A stretch of 64,000 nt of DNA, from IMG/VR virus record IMGVR_UViG_3300008117_006248, positions 24,691 through 88,690 of that record; one strand, written 5' to 3'. The position numbers were made by a program, and so were the translations under genes. The stretch comes from a virus. The notes beneath the pieces are model-generated. The model saw nothing but the letters and a program-made list of their open reading frames with translations, had not been told where the DNA came from and ran no database searches. Positions within the stretch are counted from its first letter, which is position 1. Each line of letters starts with the position of its first letter. Positions 26,501 to 36,552 of this stretch are shown here, piece by piece.

Positions 26501-29500
26501 TATGCCCCGGCGTTGAACTCATCACTTACTCTGTCGGTCAAATAAAATTGCTCCTTCTTTATCTTTGTTCCATCGTAAGATGCAAAAAGATAAAAATCAT
26601 TGACAATATACTTTTTATCGCCTAATTGAGTTATGTCGATAGCTTTTCTCCCATAGCAGTAAATAATTTTCGAAGTTGAAACTGATACGGAAGAATAAAC
26701 GTCAAAAACTGAATAATCAATATCCAGTTTAATAGCGTCACCATCTATATCAATAAACGCATCTTGTATTAAATCTATCTTAGAAAAACCAGCCGCCCAC
26801 AAGGAAGCCAAAGGATGTTCTGCTTCTAAATCAAAGGCTTGATTACTTAGCGCTATAGAGGTCGGCAAATAAGACACGTTTTCTACTTCGCCAAAAATGT
26901 TTGAATCGCTAAAATCAGTAGTATCTGTAGTAACTGTGTAAGGCGCTCCAGTATATGTAAACAATTTTTGATTATTACCAGAAGATGGCAAAAGCGTATG
27001 CACAAGAACTCCACTCAATGTTTTTATTTCATATGGCCTTCCTGAAACATTTTTAATTACAAAAGAAATCGTTGCTGAAATATCCGGCAAAATAATAGAA
27101 TCTACATCTGCTTTGTCTGCTTCTATTATATAATAAAATGTTGTGCCTCCTGATTTTCTAGTATTAGTTCTTTCAGAATTTACTTGCGCTATGAAGAATT
27201 CTTTGTTATTGTATATTGGATATACATAATTCGCTCCAGAGTTTTTTACTAAGCGGTTTTTCTTAAGAGTTTTTGTAACTGAATCTACTGAAACTGTAAC
27301 AGTATCATAAGCAAAATTTATTAAAATCTGATCTGTCGCTAATGCATTAGGAAAGCTTTTAGCAGTCGATCCGCTCTCACTTTCGTAACTGAATATTCTG
27401 GCGTCCGGTATTAAAGGCTTAGAAGCCTGAAGTCTTCCATTAACATACTCATCTGGAGCATAATCAAAATCAATAGAATTAACTTCTTTTATTCTATATA
27501 GATTATTGCCATCCGCTGAATCAAATGATTGTATTCCGACGGATTGTTCCAATGTCGGCAAAAATATCTTTCCTTTATACCCATATTTTCTATTATAGCT
27601 ATCTTTTATTGTAAATGTGTCTATTTGGCTATTTCTAATATAAAAATAGTCTTCATGATATCTATCTATTACATTATCCTCTAAATCAATAACAGTGCCG
27701 TTTACATTTCTGCTTAAGAAACTTGTTCTTTGCAATATTGGCAAAGCGTCAGAACTTGAACCAGTTACCCTTAAACATATTGAATTTTGAGCTAAATCCC
27801 CTATTTCATTTATTTCCAATGTAGAAGGATTATCTTCTGTAGATATTATGTTCTCGGTATCTTTTACTGATTCTTTATTAATTTTATTTGGTAAAAATCT
27901 ATTTCTGCAAATCAGGAACAGTTCTTTATTTTGAAGGCTAGAGGCAGGCGGCAAGTTGATTTGAGTTCCGCAGAAATTCAAGTCTAAAATATTAATAGAA
28001 GACGAAATCAAAGAATTATCTATATCAAAATAAAAATGACTCAGAGTTTCGTTTAGGATATCTAATCTGACAACTTGCGTCGAGCCTACTGTCACCAACA
28101 TTGCTCTTGCTATTTGGTTTTCTGCTAGCGTATAGACTATATTTTCCTGGGTATTTCTATAGAAAAATACCGATTGGCTATTTTTATTTACAAAATAAAC
28201 GAAAGACTCTTTCGGCAACCCTGCGTCTAAAGATTTAAGATCTATATATTGAACCAAATCACCTTTAAGCAAAACTAATTGCTCTCTTGAATTTGACAAC
28301 TCAAAGAATGGCGAAGAAGAAGGATATATAATAGAGTAAGTCACCAGTGAAGCAGATTTTTGCGTTACTGTTAACTTGAAATCTTGATATTGCCTTTGCA
28401 AAACTTCTATAGAAGAGCCATTAATTATTCTTATATTTAATGCTCTATTTATAGATTCATCTTTCAGGAAAAAATAATCTCTAGTCGTTCCAACGGCGGT
28501 TGAGAATTGGGACAGGATTATATCTGTATCGTCTTTTAAGAGTTTAGTAGAATCTTCTTCTGTTTCTTTAGCTTTTAAATATATTTTTATTCCATCAAAA
28601 TAAGTTTTCTGAGATTTTGAAGCGGATGAGCCATTCCAAGAAACATAGTTGAAAGAATCCGCATCTAAACTCAAACCATTGATAACTAATGAGTCTTTAG
28701 AAAAATTATAAATTGGCAGATTTGCAAAAGAATCAGCCGAAGAAAATTCTCCAGTTGTATGATTAAAATTTATAAACCCTTCTTTAGGATGATAAATTTT
28801 AGAGTCTTGCATTGTTACATTTGAATATGTACTTTGCGTTTGGATAGACTTAGTCACTCCATCGTCTGAAAACAACAGTTTTTTTGTTTGATTTGCCGAT
28901 ATAGAAACCGTAGATCCAAATGTTACGTTTATAGAAGAATTAGAGTCGTTTACTAGAGTTAAAGTTTTCGACGCTATTGAGCTGCTATTTAAAACAGTTA
29001 CGTTCGCACTTAAATAAAGAATATCATCATCTTGTTCTGCGTCTAGTAGATCAAAAGAAGAAGAAGGAAGCGAAGCAGCATTTGCTACAGTAATCACCCC
29101 ATTGTTGGATATTTTAGCGTATTGATTAGTGTTTACTGATGATCCCCCTACAAAACAACTTGCGTTTCCAGTGTTTAAAACATAAGATTCAAACGAAGAT
29201 GGAATATTCTCTAAAGATGCGTCCGCCTTGTCTGTCACGAAATAATATTCATTATAATCTTGATTTATTTTGAAACCAGAGGTTTTAGACTCAGGGTTAT
29301 TGAAGTCTAACAGTTGACTATAAGTTGGGCTAGAAACGCTTACCGGAGTGTAAGAAGCCACATTCTCGAACTTTGTTACTGTGTTTTGCTGGGAGTTTGA
29401 GTCCCCAACTTCAAAACCATATTCGCTGGCTAGAGTTTCTTTTTTCTTTACGACAGAAGATTTTATTCCGGAAACTACAATATCATAATAATTATTGCCA

Positions 29501-32500
29501 TTGGCACCGAAATTATAAACTCCTAGATCCACATTTCTTTGACTAACATCTGGTATAACATATGAAAAACTATTAATTCCAGAAGGCTCCGATCTTAAGA
29601 ATGTCAGTTTGTTGTTTCTATCTTTCTGATATATATTGTAATAACCACATCCAGCAACCTCATTCCAATCTACCTTAATCGGCAAAAAGTTTGTTTTTTT
29701 GATTACATTCGCTGAGTCAGAAGAAACTACTAATTTTTCTTGCTTAAAAATCCTAAATTCGTAATTCGCATCGTCTAAGAAAAGTGGCAAATTAGTCTTG
29801 AAAGCCACCATTGATAAATAATTTGGCGTCTCTAAGTCCTCTGCTGAAAAATAATAAGGAGATATCGCCGAATATTCCGCTGAAATAATATCTTTCGAGA
29901 ACCCAACGTCTTTCGACATCGTTGTCCACCCAGTAGAAGCCCCAGGGCCAGAAGATCCAGACGATCCAGAAGATCCAGCAGGTGCAGTTTTTAACTTGTA
30001 TTGCAAATCATACTCCCATCCATAATTAAAATTTATGGAATATGGAGATCCAGCATCGCCTATTAAAACTAAGTCCTTAGTATAAAAGTTATATTTTACT
30101 TTAGTTATCTGAAGCCTTCTTGTGTTCCTGAATCGCCCCTTGCCGTCTAGCACTTCTGTTGAAGGCCTTAATTTTGTTATGTAGCCATTTTCTAGTGTTT
30201 CTAAGACATAATTTGATTCGTATTTTTTAGAAGTTTCGTTTTCTTCTTTTATGTAAATATGATTTTCAAACAATCCGTCGCTTAAAGCGTTTATAGAAGA
30301 TGTCGTGATTGGTTTGCCCTCATAGTTTTTAGAGGTATAAGAGCCATTCGGGAAAAAGAATAATGTCGAAAGAAGTTCTTTGGTTTCTTCTTTATCGTCT
30401 TGAAAAAATCTAGGTTCAGAGAAATTAGAAGAATCTCTTGAGCCGTAGATATTATTATTTATTGGATTTTGATTAAAAAGTGTCCATTGATGATTTTCTA
30501 AATTTGCTACTACTTTATAATTATATGTTTGTATATTAATTCTAACTTTGGAAGGATCTAAAAGTGAACCAGAGTTATTTGCTATTGTGGTATTAATATA
30601 TGATTTTGTTATCTTTGCATCGCCTTCGTTTTCTTCTTGTTGAAAAACTGAATTTGTTAGTCCTTGTTTTATAAACTTCAAAACCACCAAATTTGAGAAA
30701 GACGCAGAAGTGGCAGATTCGCCGTTTTGCACATTACTCTTTATAAAAGACAGCGGAGCAGAAGAACTATTATATCCATATAAATGATAAGAATAAGATT
30801 TTGTATCTTGGTTCGATATTGTTATATTTGATGGAGGGGCGGCAGTCGCAGACCAAGCTCTAAAATTCGAAGTATCATCATAGCTAAAGCTGTTGCCAGT
30901 CACATATTCAATTCTGAACAATTTTTCCACTTCAATATCTTGGTCTTTGAACGATACTGCCCCGAAATTTTCGCCTGTCTGATAAGATAAACTGGCGGCA
31001 GAATTTTCCAAAAATCTTCTAAAAGACACTTCTTCATTGTAATCTTGCGCTGGATAGTAGTAATTTTGTTTACTTATTGTAAAACTATTAGCTTCGTATG
31101 GCTCATATGTTTGAACGCAGTAGAGTTTTTCGACCTCTTCAGCCGCTAAATCTGCGTCTCCCGGCGTATAAACTCCGCTTAAAATAGCTTGGTTAAGCTC
31201 AAATGCTTCGTTTGCTTTGTAAGACTTGGTGTATATTTCTCTTTCTACAAACACCCTAGGAGCTTTCGCGGTATTAGAACTAAAAGAATTCACTCCATCT
31301 GCGATAGCCGGGCCGCCTATTCTCTCATTTACATCTCGCAAAGCTTGAGAAAACAAAGTATTATAACTATTTTCTGATAAAGAAGGATAAACATTAAAAG
31401 ATGCTACATAATTTTTAGTATAAAAATAATTAACCGCTTTAAGCCAAGACTCTTGATTTACGTAATTATTTTTTGTTATTACCCCATCGCTTTGTATTTG
31501 AGTAACTGAACCGTTTTGTATTTTTAAACCGTCTGAAGCGTATCTGTTGTTATCAAAAAGCGCTGTGTCTCCCTTGCAAAGTCCTGTAGCGTCTATAAAA
31601 TAGCCATCACAAGTAGAGTTTACTACAGTTCTAAAAACAGGCTCTGAAGCAGTCGAATTTTTATCTTCATTAATATAATAAGCCAAAACCCCGAACTGAT
31701 CTCCACAAGACACAAAAGTAGGGCTTAATCCATAGTTTGACAGAGGAGTAACTATGTAACTTTCTCCGGTATTTAGATAATTTGAATAGAAGTCTCTAGT
31801 TATTATTTTTTTAGGAAGAGGAAAATTCGGCAAAGCTGTTTTATAAACAGGCATTTCATTATTTGCTTCCGTTAGCAAGTCTTGATCATTTTGGTCTATT
31901 TCAGCTCTGGTTTCCCAAGCCTCAGTATTTTCTGCCCTAGAATCCTCTTCTCCAAAATCATCGTTATAAGCTTTAGCTAAAGCATCAAAATTATCCTGTA
32001 TTGTTTTAGCCAATTGACTTTGGTCTTCTTCGTCTCCTGCTTCTGGAATTTGTATATCTTGAGCGTATTTTTCTGATTCATTTAATTGCTCTACGTCAAT
32101 CAAATCTTGAACGTTTTCATATCCGAATGGCTCACCATCTTCGCTTATTCTTGGATAAACTGCGCCACCTGCATTTAATGATATATTAACAGCACCAGCT
32201 CCTAGATTATAACTTGACATGACATACCCAGAAACCGCTGGTTTTTCTCTTGTGTTATATCTTTCTACTTGGACATCTAATTTATAAATTTCTTCTGTAT
32301 CGCCAGTAGTTAGGAGAATAAACTTAAACAAGTTATCGCTTTTGCTTAATTTGAATCCAGTGAAGAATGAGTCGTTCTTGATTTCTCTTGTTTTTATTTT
32401 GTCTGTATCTAATATATTTTGGAACTCTTCTTTAGTGAAAGAAATCTCTGTCACAGGTTCAAATGCATAACTTATTTGGCCATCTATTACTCCAGAGACC

Positions 32501-33306
32501 TCTTCCTTGTATTTAGAGTAGTCTATTATAGCCTTGCCATCTGCCGTTAAATCTGCATAATCATAAATACCAAGTGGCTCGCTTGCTCTAGAAATTCTAT
32601 ACTTTAAAGAAGTTTGGTTCTCTAACTGGAACGGTATTTCAAAAATTGAATTATCCTGCGGTAAAGAATATCCACTATCATTATATAAAAATTTGTATCT
32701 AGTTGTTACTTCATTTCTATAGCCCACATATCCAGAATCAATATATGAATAAGTAGCATCAGTATTATTAGTGTATAGTGAAATATTAGTATTAGCCCAG
32801 TCTTCGCCAGAAACAGTTAATAGATCATTATTTGTTGACTGAGATTTTGTTAAACCTGTAATCTCATATCTTCTATATACTTTGCCAGGAAAGTCCATAT
32901 CTGGCATAATAACATTTGGCTTTGACCCAGAAACGAATCTATCTGTTATTTCAAAATCTCTTAAGTAATTGTAACCATCAATACCTAATAGCCCTTCTGT
33001 TATAAAAAACCTTGCTTTTGGGGCTTCTCCTTCGAAGTTGATGATAGAGAACTTTTTGCCTGTGACTGTAAATTTTGATGCGACGATGTCTTCCACCAAC
33101 GGTCTTGGGACAGAATATCCATTAGGGCTATGGTTTGGGTTTTCGAAAAACGAAATCCAAAGGCCGTAAGTATATTTAGAAAAATCTGGTGTTATTCCAG
33201 AGCCCCCGCCGCTGCCAGAAGAACCAGATGAGCCAGAAGATCCTGATGAACCTACAGCACCTAAAACTGTTGTTATAAAATTTTTATTGTCTGTTTCTAC
33301 GCTCAT
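23590..33306 (-). CDS. Giant tail-tip or fibre protein (3238 residues)
   Basis: I start it at the ATG at 33306, preceded by GGAAG and overlapping the upstream TAA; a TTG five codons earlier is less likely. Residues ~16-35 hold a GSS-triplet/glycine run, and ~1107-1118 a second GSS run, probably flexible or collagen-like joints. Between about 1450 and 2800 is a diverged repeat: a LP-containing strand (LPPASSLQ, FLPTLEQSVG, FYLPNLDISIGG), then a hydrophobic strand ending in N-x-S or NN (FYIYNNTPY, FLINNCPRD), as in modular fibre and tailspike beta domains. No enzymatic motif was seen. It accounts for 15% of the window and is likely a tail-tip adhesin or baseplate scaffold. Confidence 0.62.
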   Translation of the reverse strand: MSVETDNKNFITTVLGAVGSSGSSGSSGSSGSGGGSGITPDFSKYTYGLWISFFENPNHSPNGYSVPRPLVEDIVASKFTVTGKKFSIINFEGEAPKARFFITEGLLGIDGYNYLRDFEITDRFVSGSKPNVIMPDMDFPGKVYRRYEITGLTKSQSTNNDLLTVSGEDWANTNISLYTNNTDATYSYIDSGYVGYRNEVTTRYKFLYNDSGYSLPQDNSIFEIPFQLENQTSLKYRISRASEPLGIYDYADLTADGKAIIDYSKYKEEVSGVIDGQISYAFEPVTEISFTKEEFQNILDTDKIKTREIKNDSFFTGFKLSKSDNLFKFILLTTGDTEEIYKLDVQVERYNTREKPAVSGYVMSSYNLGAGAVNISLNAGGAVYPRISEDGEPFGYENVQDLIDVEQLNESEKYAQDIQIPEAGDEEDQSQLAKTIQDNFDALAKAYNDDFGEEDSRAENTEAWETRAEIDQNDQDLLTEANNEMPVYKTALPNFPLPKKIITRDFYSNYLNTGESYIVTPLSNYGLSPTFVSCGDQFGVLAYYINEDKNSTASEPVFRTVVNSTCDGYFIDATGLCKGDTALFDNNRYASDGLKIQNGSVTQIQSDGVITKNNYVNQESWLKAVNYFYTKNYVASFNVYPSLSENSYNTLFSQALRDVNERIGGPAIADGVNSFSSNTAKAPRVFVEREIYTKSYKANEAFELNQAILSGVYTPGDADLAAEEVEKLYCVQTYEPYEANSFTISKQNYYYPAQDYNEEVSFRRFLENSAASLSYQTGENFGAVSFKDQDIEVEKLFRIEYVTGNSFSYDDTSNFRAWSATAAPPSNITISNQDTKSYSYHLYGYNSSSAPLSFIKSNVQNGESATSASFSNLVVLKFIKQGLTNSVFQQEENEGDAKITKSYINTTIANNSGSLLDPSKVRINIQTYNYKVVANLENHQWTLFNQNPINNNIYGSRDSSNFSEPRFFQDDKEETKELLSTLFFFPNGSYTSKNYEGKPITTSSINALSDGLFENHIYIKEENETSKKYESNYVLETLENGYITKLRPSTEVLDGKGRFRNTRRLQITKVKYNFYTKDLVLIGDAGSPYSINFNYGWEYDLQYKLKTAPAGSSGSSGSSGPGASTGWTTMSKDVGFSKDIISAEYSAISPYYFSAEDLETPNYLSMVAFKTNLPLFLDDANYEFRIFKQEKLVVSSDSANVIKKTNFLPIKVDWNEVAGCGYYNIYQKDRNNKLTFLRSEPSGINSFSYVIPDVSQRNVDLGVYNFGANGNNYYDIVVSGIKSSVVKKKETLASEYGFEVGDSNSQQNTVTKFENVASYTPVSVSSPTYSQLLDFNNPESKTSGFKINQDYNEYYFVTDKADASLENIPSSFESYVLNTGNASCFVGGSSVNTNQYAKISNNGVITVANAASLPSSSFDLLDAEQDDDILYLSANVTVLNSSSIASKTLTLVNDSNSSINVTFGSTVSISANQTKKLLFSDDGVTKSIQTQSTYSNVTMQDSKIYHPKEGFINFNHTTGEFSSADSFANLPIYNFSKDSLVINGLSLDADSFNYVSWNGSSASKSQKTYFDGIKIYLKAKETEEDSTKLLKDDTDIILSQFSTAVGTTRDYFFLKDESINRALNIRIINGSSIEVLQRQYQDFKLTVTQKSASLVTYSIIYPSSSPFFELSNSREQLVLLKGDLVQYIDLKSLDAGLPKESFVYFVNKNSQSVFFYRNTQENIVYTLAENQIARAMLVTVGSTQVVRLDILNETLSHFYFDIDNSLISSSINILDLNFCGTQINLPPASSLQNKELFLICRNRFLPNKINKESVKDTENIISTEDNPSTLEINEIGDLAQNSICLRVTGSSSDALPILQRTSFLSRNVNGTVIDLEDNVIDRYHEDYFYIRNSQIDTFTIKDSYNRKYGYKGKIFLPTLEQSVGIQSFDSADGNNLYRIKEVNSIDFDYAPDEYVNGRLQASKPLIPDARIFSYESESGSTAKSFPNALATDQILINFAYDTVTVSVDSVTKTLKKNRLVKNSGANYVYPIYNNKEFFIAQVNSERTNTRKSGGTTFYYIIEADKADVDSIILPDISATISFVIKNVSGRPYEIKTLSGVLVHTLLPSSGNNQKLFTYTGAPYTVTTDTTDFSDSNIFGEVENVSYLPTSIALSNQAFDLEAEHPLASLWAAGFSKIDLIQDAFIDIDGDAIKLDIDYSVFDVYSSVSVSTSKIIYCYGRKAIDITQLGDKKYIVNDFYLFASYDGTKIKKEQFYLTDRVSDEFNAGAYNLKVIDTNHTDLTKFFKSQNAINGLPNVILIPITKYSSKFYLPNLDISIGGSTLASLLSGKKILFVNLVKSDSSAPNSIYNYSTAVTSNLLDVNSIALYSVSGSAWVKETSSLPQVKKVFATARNLKGISGLSTTEIVGGNEFLYLPNFNRFNVDINSFIDKSFRDFYVFNPCKYRMYIGSNNSLLGNGALTRVIRNATQNLFTASSLDLNASSVFSVTTLNYAEGRAPENLTQTVNELYPNLKFGARIKVIQNIGNSKYTYLFRYNSKNKAEEIIIKNREFGVLDLKDLTSYDANSKLFIYGSSQVNSSGNFFDSYSLKLLNAGLLGSEKFYIYNNTPYYLSIFFDFATETFCSIPPKSFIEISDSRVSFLGSYEKGIYYISKKDSSTNYLLKTDLKFFLNGIYDYVSFAGEKESDKDNKNIIITPLIKDETYASSYYYADQAIIETVVNNFRGIYITNLASMNLTNNTQSYNLLKPVYRITTAGHYLLTDNNNDLTVTAPSYGQQIFLINNCPRDIFVNILSDENRRRKVYRNSVMIVEAGPTSGVVSRYLKKAKARDEFYCIFNPNTAISTQREITLNLGIIRNEELLPILDDNQVEQKSYVKLLSKDGTSTTINLALRNYYNGKDIPTDSPSNVVGYEVGIGHETIYRFLFFDAYQSTYTLPGIQNGIKYQVSISQSFFDNINIPTDTAFTNTTELPYLKYKGKFYSDGETFVGEDVTTYEIKYPNFVRLYKVVEDIDRPFNKAEEKGEEGGADASITEEEEVAVDQLELFKAQIRNAYKSTANSIIAWIPRDQSAFWLNSDYVDDWWTISAIDNSQTITINLEGTNKTITFKRCEIKKTGLRSPIFNYNYSFFSALSPVRQMPDNRQLTIGLDANLNPTQINNIKKLLGQSQTADNTLLPQSEMEIGGLYVESLFPENTVDANYNIINNSDIEVNITISKIKSAPDIKFDDFSKSSVIKIINRK

Positions 33307-33307
33307 G

Positions 33308-36300
33308 TTATTGTCTTCCAACCATATTTGGACTTATTGGTACTGATTGATCGCCAGAATTATCATAAGAGTCTCTCATTAGGTCTTCAAATAAATAATC
33401 TCCTATAGCAGAATCATAACCTCCAGGTATATTTATTCCACTTAAACCAGCCCTAATAATAGCTTCTACTTGTCCCGGACTCATTTCAGAACCTTTATTC
33501 ACAAAACCATTACACATTGCTCTTAAATAATATTCCATTTGTATATAATGGTCGGAATACATTATCGTGTTTTTATCGACCTTTGGGATAAGTTTTACAA
33601 AGTAAAATCTTGGATAACAACACCCAAACGGTCTTTGTTTTTGCCAAAAGTTACCATTATCCATTGAAACATCCCCATTTACGCCTCTCGGGCATTGAAT
33701 GCCAGCCATTGTATGACAAAGATAATTTATTAATGCATTTTCATCTGTTCTATATGAATCAACATTAACTGCCGCAAACTTTATAAACTCTTGGATTTTG
33801 CTACTTAGTCTTCCTTTAGGAGTTCCATCTCCAGTATTTTGTAATCTATTTTCTATAATTACTTTAACGATATCTGATTTCGGGTCGTATGGATTTAGTC
33901 TAACTATTGATTTTATTTTATATGGAGGTCTATAAATAGGACAACTAGCTGCAAAGTTTGCTGGATGATTTAAATTTCCGCGCCAGTCTCCGTACTGAGG
34001 TTTTGTATTTGCGCTTTCTATGTAGTTGTATCCAGATGGCGCTTCTACAATCAAAGGCAAATCGTTCGGCTTAGAAGACACATTAGCCAAAGCTTGCTTC
34101 ACATTCCTTGATGTGCCTCTGAATGGCTCAAGAGACTGGCTAGCCGTTAAGCATCTTGCGTTTAAAGCTCCCATTATGTCTCCATACATTGAAGGCTTCC
34201 AATAAGAGCTATTAGACCAGTGGTATAAATTATAAGTCATGAACATGGTCCATTCGTTACTTATATTGCCAGATGGTTTTTGTTTTATTCCATCTATAAT
34301 GATTTCTCCCTTATCTATTCCTTTAATTAAAGAGTCTGGTGTTATTCCATCTAACTCAAAAACTCCGATTGTGCCCGTAGAATACTCTGAAACAAAATAA
34401 TAATCTCCGCCCTTGAATGTCGCGCCGTGCTTTAATATTTTCTTTTTATTATTATCTATATATATAACATGAGAATTTGTTCCCCTTAGTGAGGGTTCTA
34501 ATTCTATCACAATATAATCCTTGCCTTTGACTATTGGAATAAATGTTTCTGCTTTTGCGCCTCTTATCGATCTGTTGCCTACTTCAGTAACAGATGGCCC
34601 CATGTTTCTGAAGATATCTACGCCAGTATTTTTCATACCCATTGCGTATCTATTAAAATATAAAACAGAATCGCCATCTTCATTTACTTCATAATCCAAT
34701 AAAGCTGTTCTATCAGCCATTCTTACGTTACTAGTTATGAATTTTCTAGCAGATTCATACACTGGATTAGCGCTAACATAAGCATCATTTTGATAAAGAG
34801 TTTTCTTTCTAAAGTTATACGCTACTCCATATCTTATATAATTTGTAAATACTGTTTTAGCAGTATCCGCATTAAAATGCCCTACTGGGTCCATTTGCCC
34901 AGCATCTGTTCCTGCGCCTTCTGTAGTCGCCACTCTCATCATTACATAAGCATCAGCGGCGCTTGGCTTCATTTCTAGAACATGAGCGAACTGTATTGTT
35001 ATGGCAAAGTTATTTTTTGTTACTGTTTGAGTTACAATTTTCTTTCCTAAATTTATAGAACCAAAATTATTGTAAGAAGGATTAGGTATTCCATTCGAAC
35101 CTCTTATCTTAAAAGAAACACTCCCTTTAACTGGATAAACAAAATAGTGTATTTTATTGAATTGATAAACTTTATAAGTGTTAGCAGAGTTTAAGGAAAG
35201 ATCATTAACTACTCCAGTTCTATTATTTAAAATATACTTATCATTAGAACTCAATGACACAGATTCGTAAATTTCATTATTAACATAAATATCAATAAAC
35301 ATTCCAGATAACAGGGACTCCCCGTTCTCCGAAATACCACAAGCTATGTCAGAAGTTTGTATAAAGATAGCCGATAAACAAAATCTATTGTTAGATCCTG
35401 GAGGATTAGTATTAAAAGCTCTTAATTCTTTGCCAGATTCATCTTGACCTTTAAATAAAAACGTATCGCTAGCATTTGTTGGTAAAAAATAATCATTTGT
35501 TGCCGTATTTTTAACTGCCAAATCAAATGAAATATTCCACAAAAAACTTCCTGGCCCTTCTGGGAAAAGTTCAGGATAGCCAAAAGAGTCATATTTTATT
35601 TTTTTATTTCCCAAGCTATCCGTCTTTATTTTACCCGAAGAATCTAGTTCATATTTTGGTCTAGAATAATTTGGGGCTAAAAGAAATTGTCTTGAAAAAA
35701 ACTTTTCAAAATCAAACCCATGAGTTATCACGGTTCTTCCTTTTATTGAATGTCTAGCTCTTTGATCTTCTGTGCCTCTGAAAAAACTTAAATAATAAAA
35801 AATAGCTTGCTCAATTTGATCTTTGGAAGCATTCTTTTTTCTGAAAATCCCGCCTTTTCCCTCTTGGTCAGGCACATAGCTAGGCGCATATCTTCCTGAA
35901 GATATTGCCTCTGTAACATATCTTAAATGCCTTCTGGCCGCAGAGCATATCCCTAAAGAAGAAAGCTGCAACTCTTTAGTTGATGGCTGCAAGGCATTTC
36001 TTGGTAAATATTTATAATTTTGCTCAAACGCTAAACAACCTCTTTGTATTTCTGAATCGCTCCATACAATATTTAAGTTCGGATCGCCGCTTATTTTTTT
36101 AGGCATTTTGTCTGGCAGCGCTAGCTCTAAGCCGCTTAATCTAATCGGCTCAGACCAATATCCATGAACTCCATCTCTCGTATTGTCTTTAGTACCATTA
36201 GCTTGTGTTACTCTTGCTGCGTTGCCAAAAATCCAAGCCATAAACGGATTGGCCACGTTTGCACCTTGAGCTTCTCCAGCTTGCGCTTCTGGCCAACCAA

Positions 36301-36550
36301 ACTTACCATAAGTCATTTTCGGCTCTAAATTAGCATAAAATTTAAACCACTCATCTTGCGCTGGAAATTGACTATCTTGAGGATTTCTTATTCCTCTAAA
36401 CATTGAAAATGCGTAGTAAAAGATTCTCCAAGAACAATCTCCTAACCCAGATAAAATTTTCTCATTAAATGCGTCCGCCAACAGATTATGATGCTCGTAA
36501 TCAGTTGATTGATTAATTTTTACTTTCTTGGCTAGTGGAAGAGATGGCAT
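33308..36550 (-). CDS. Large structural protein, likely baseplate or tail tip
   Basis: 1080 residues from the ATG at 36550, which has GGAG six bases upstream; the upstream in-frame TTG at 36562 overlaps the previous gene and has no such site. Not assigned to a family. Unlike its neighbours, the N-terminal ~300 residues are rich in aromatic and charged residues (CSWRIFYYAFSMFRGIRN, KMTYGKFGWPEAQ), suggesting a globular domain. The middle is beta-rich. The C-terminus is cysteine-containing (MAGIQCPRGVN, RPFGCCYPRFYFVKL). It lies among tail-tip genes and ends two bases before the start of the giant protein gene. A structural role is inferred from context only. Confidence 0.55.
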   Translation of the reverse strand: MPSLPLAKKVKINQSTDYEHHNLLADAFNEKILSGLGDCSWRIFYYAFSMFRGIRNPQDSQFPAQDEWFKFYANLEPKMTYGKFGWPEAQAGEAQGANVANPFMAWIFGNAARVTQANGTKDNTRDGVHGYWSEPIRLSGLELALPDKMPKKISGDPNLNIVWSDSEIQRGCLAFEQNYKYLPRNALQPSTKELQLSSLGICSAARRHLRYVTEAISSGRYAPSYVPDQEGKGGIFRKKNASKDQIEQAIFYYLSFFRGTEDQRARHSIKGRTVITHGFDFEKFFSRQFLLAPNYSRPKYELDSSGKIKTDSLGNKKIKYDSFGYPELFPEGPGSFLWNISFDLAVKNTATNDYFLPTNASDTFLFKGQDESGKELRAFNTNPPGSNNRFCLSAIFIQTSDIACGISENGESLLSGMFIDIYVNNEIYESVSLSSNDKYILNNRTGVVNDLSLNSANTYKVYQFNKIHYFVYPVKGSVSFKIRGSNGIPNPSYNNFGSINLGKKIVTQTVTKNNFAITIQFAHVLEMKPSAADAYVMMRVATTEGAGTDAGQMDPVGHFNADTAKTVFTNYIRYGVAYNFRKKTLYQNDAYVSANPVYESARKFITSNVRMADRTALLDYEVNEDGDSVLYFNRYAMGMKNTGVDIFRNMGPSVTEVGNRSIRGAKAETFIPIVKGKDYIVIELEPSLRGTNSHVIYIDNNKKKILKHGATFKGGDYYFVSEYSTGTIGVFELDGITPDSLIKGIDKGEIIIDGIKQKPSGNISNEWTMFMTYNLYHWSNSSYWKPSMYGDIMGALNARCLTASQSLEPFRGTSRNVKQALANVSSKPNDLPLIVEAPSGYNYIESANTKPQYGDWRGNLNHPANFAASCPIYRPPYKIKSIVRLNPYDPKSDIVKVIIENRLQNTGDGTPKGRLSSKIQEFIKFAAVNVDSYRTDENALINYLCHTMAGIQCPRGVNGDVSMDNGNFWQKQRPFGCCYPRFYFVKLIPKVDKNTIMYSDHYIQMEYYLRAMCNGFVNKGSEMSPGQVEAIIRAGLSGINIPGGYDSAIGDYLFEDLMRDSYDNSGDQSVPISPNMVGRQ

Positions 36551-36552
36551 AA

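Noticed and set aside
33307-33321. TTG start for the 3238-residue protein
   Set aside because: The ATG at 33306 has GGAAG at a good distance and overlaps the preceding stop naturally.
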